The translations under genes were made by a program, and so were the position numbers. Below are positions 62,395-64,000 of a DNA stretch of 64,000 bases, one piece after another; position 1 is the stretch's first letter; each line of letters opens with the position of its first letter. A model generated the notes under the pieces. The model ran no database searches and was not told where the DNA came from. It saw nothing but the letters and a program-made list of their open reading frames with translations. The stretch spans positions 620,001 through 684,000 of the forward strand of contig NZ_BLAV01000001.1 in NCBI RefSeq assembly GCF_009617875.1, written 5' to 3'. The stretch comes from Prolixibacter sp. NT017 (GTDB lineage Bacteria; Bacteroidota; Bacteroidia; Bacteroidales; Prolixibacteraceae).

Positions 62395-63076
62395 GTATCA
62401 ACTTATATTTCATTTCAGCTAATCTCCAATCGGTCAAGGTATCGATATCCTGAACTTCGTTTTCTGGAAGTACAATTGCGCCTCCATTTTTGCAAAACAA
62501 AGATTTTTGCTCCATTAAAGCTGCTTCTTTTACCCAATAAAACGAACCGGTATCATGGAAAGTTGGTTTTAAATCCTGACTTCTGGTTTTTACGTATTCA
62601 GGCCAAACCATTTTTAGTTTGTAGTTCTGATCAAATTCTAAAGCCCTTAAGATAGGATAAGAAAATTCCACAACCGGAACTGAAGATTCTAATCCTTCTT
62701 TGACAAGTTTCTTAAATGCTTCATCAATACGTGTAGAGGTGGTTAACGGAGCAGTTGGCAAAATACAACAGATGTTTTCAAAAAATTTTCCAGCTTTTTT
62801 GTATTGGTTTACCACTTCAATGAGCACATCGGTCAGTGTGGCAAAGTCATTTGCATTTTCTCCTGATCGCATAAAAGGCACTTTGGCCCCGTACTTTAAA
62901 GCGGTTTTTGCGATTTCCGGATCATCGGTTGAGACCATAACCTCATCGAAAAGATTACTTTTTAGGGCTGTTACAATGGAGTAGGCGATGATCGGTTTCC
63001 CTAAAAAATCTTTGACGTTCTTTTTAGGAATTCGTTTACTTCCGCCACGGGCAGGAATAATGCATAGATTACTCAT
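62387..63076 (-). CDS. pseF: CMP-pseudaminic acid cytidylyltransferase
   Basis: 229 residues from the ATG at 63076 (MSNLCIIPARGGSKRIPKKNV); the frame can begin at 63118 but that adds residues overlapping pseC. 'IPARGGSKRIPKKN' is the CTP-binding signature of NeuA/PseF proteins; 'VSTDDPEIAKTALKYGAKVPFMR' and 'HDTGSFYWV' are PseF-like. It activates pseudaminic acid with CTP. 8-bp overlap with pseC. Confidence 0.92.
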   Translation of the reverse strand: MSNLCIIPARGGSKRIPKKNVKDFLGKPIIAYSIVTALKSNLFDEVMVSTDDPEIAKTALKYGAKVPFMRSGENANDFATLTDVLIEVVNQYKKAGKFFENICCILPTAPLTTSTRIDEAFKKLVKEGLESSVPVVEFSYPILRALEFDQNYKLKMVWPEYVKTRSQDLKPTFHDTGSFYWVKEAALMEQKSLFCKNGGAIVLPENEVQDIDTLTDWRLAEMKYKLIHG

Positions 63077-64000
63077 AGCATTCATTGATTTTCTGGATAA
63101 CGTATTGTTGTTCCTCATCTGTCAACGTTGGGTACATGGGTAAGCTGATACATCGGTTATAATATCTTTCAGCTGCAGGCAGATCCCCATTTTTCCATCC
63201 AAATTGCCTGTAATAAGGCATCAGATGCACCGGAACATAATGAATCTGAACGAAAATATTATTTGCTCTGAGGTGTTCATACAGTTCTTTGCGATTATTT
63301 ACTTCGATCACATACAAATGGTATGCGTGACCATCAACAACACCCGATTGCCCTTTAATAAACGATTTGCCTTTGAATGCCTCATCATACGTTTGAGCTA
63401 TTTCTCTTCTTCGTTTTAAACCTTCATCAGCCCGTTTTAGCTGTTCATTCCCCAATGCTGCCTGGAAATCAGTGAGGCGGTAGTTGAAACCCAGTTCCTG
63501 CATTTCGTAATACCAGCCCGGATATGTTGCAGTATTTGTATTTTCTGCTTCATGGTTATTTCCGTATGCAACTTGTGGCGAATTTTGGAAAAGCTCTACG
63601 TCTTTCAATATACCGTGGGTTCGAAGCGTAAGAAGTTTTTGATAGAGTTTTTCATCGTTCGTGGTAATCATGCCACCTTCCCCTGCAGCAATGTGTTTTA
63701 CCGGGTGAAAGGAAAAAATGGCCAGATCGGCAAATTGACTATTGCCGCAAAATTGTTTTTTTTCATTGGAATCGATGAAATACCCTCCAGGTGCGTGACA
63801 AGCATCTTCAATAATCCAGCAGTTGTACTTATCGGCTAACTTTCGGAAAGCTTCCAGATCAACACTTCGTCCGGCAAAATCAACAGGAATGATTCCCTTA
63901 TATGTACCTTCCGGAGCGTTGTTCAATAATTCTTCAACCTTTTTAATATCTAAGAGGTAGGTTTCCGGTTCAATATCTGCAAAAACAACATCTCCACCTG
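63069..64000 (-). CDS. pseC: PseC-like aminotransferase, 5' end outside the window
   Basis: The frame is open from the stop at 63069 to the right edge; the start lies beyond base 64000. About 310 residues are visible. DegT/DnrJ/EryC1 aminotransferase blocks: 'GGDVVFADIEPETYLLD' at the visible N-terminus, 'WIIEDACHAPGG', and 'LAIFSFHPVKHIAAGEGGMITT', whose Lys binds pyridoxal phosphate. PseC converts UDP-4-keto-6-deoxy-L-HexNAc to the 4-amino sugar. The PseB dehydratase gene presumably lies next, outside the window. Confidence 0.9.
   Translation of the reverse strand, partial: GGDVVFADIEPETYLLDIKKVEELLNNAPEGTYKGIIPVDFAGRSVDLEAFRKLADKYNCWIIEDACHAPGGYFIDSNEKKQFCGNSQFADLAIFSFHPVKHIAAGEGGMITTNDEKLYQKLLTLRTHGILKDVELFQNSPQVAYGNNHEAENTNTATYPGWYYEMQELGFNYRLTDFQAALGNEQLKRADEGLKRRREIAQTYDEAFKGKSFIKGQSGVVDGHAYHLYVIEVNNRKELYEHLRANNIFVQIHYVPVHLMPYYRQFGWKNGDLPAAERYYNRCISLPMYPTLTDEEQQYVIQKINECYE

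Overview
The window is chromosomal DNA of a member of the Bacteroidota. The evidence is the TTTG-N18-TAnnTTTG promoter upstream of position 26999, weak Shine-Dalgarno sequences, a Nudix-type sugar regulator, a DUF2027-Smr protein, a Wzi-like protein and several four-helix-bundle (S23/IVP-like) genes. Placement nearer Marinilabiliales/Prolixibacteraceae is inference from gene content only.

Left part (1-10 kb): a 21-bp tandem repeat at the edge, a bifunctional MprF-like protein, a pterin carbinolamine dehydratase, and a hypothetical helical protein with an eight-copy 41-bp repeat array upstream. Then comes the most unusual locus. Five single-gene, AT-rich, same-strand units (5483-9824) are separated by 133-168 bp imperfect inverted repeats that look like integron attC sites. 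In four of the five units the 7-10 nt at the left junction are the exact reverse complement of those at the right end, and the fifth has one mismatch. This is what gene cassettes inserted by an integron integrase look like. No integrase is in the window.

Middle part (10-34 kb): mostly ordinary metabolism and housekeeping. It holds RpiB, an SDR, a CAT-like acetyltransferase, a HAD phosphatase, an aldo-keto reductase, a GH3 glucosidase divergent from a Nudix-type regulator, a LytS/LytTR two-component operon, Tex, a curlin-repeat secreted protein, PspC, an AGCS symporter, QueA, a Wzi-like protein, RNase P RNA and a DUF2027-Smr protein.

Right part (34-64 kb): one large minus-strand surface-polysaccharide region. 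Reading in the direction of transcription from the right edge, it holds pseudaminic acid synthesis (PseC, PseF, PseG, a formyltransferase, PseI), Wzx, two glycosyltransferases, Wzy, a GT2, an SDR, RmlA/RmlC/RmlB, Gmd, Fcl, a nucleotidyltransferase-GHMP kinase fusion, ManC and two WecA-type initiating transferases. Together these can make dTDP- and GDP-deoxysugars and CMP-pseudaminate, build a repeat unit on undecaprenyl phosphate, flip it and polymerise it. The gaps are full of dispersed repeats: palindromic REP-like units, CATTGCGAGG palindromes around a GIY-YIG gene, three copies of a 0.66-kb repeat, a 42-bp array, an IS256 element, and low-complexity fold-back segments. Two of the fold-backs lie in frame inside fcl.
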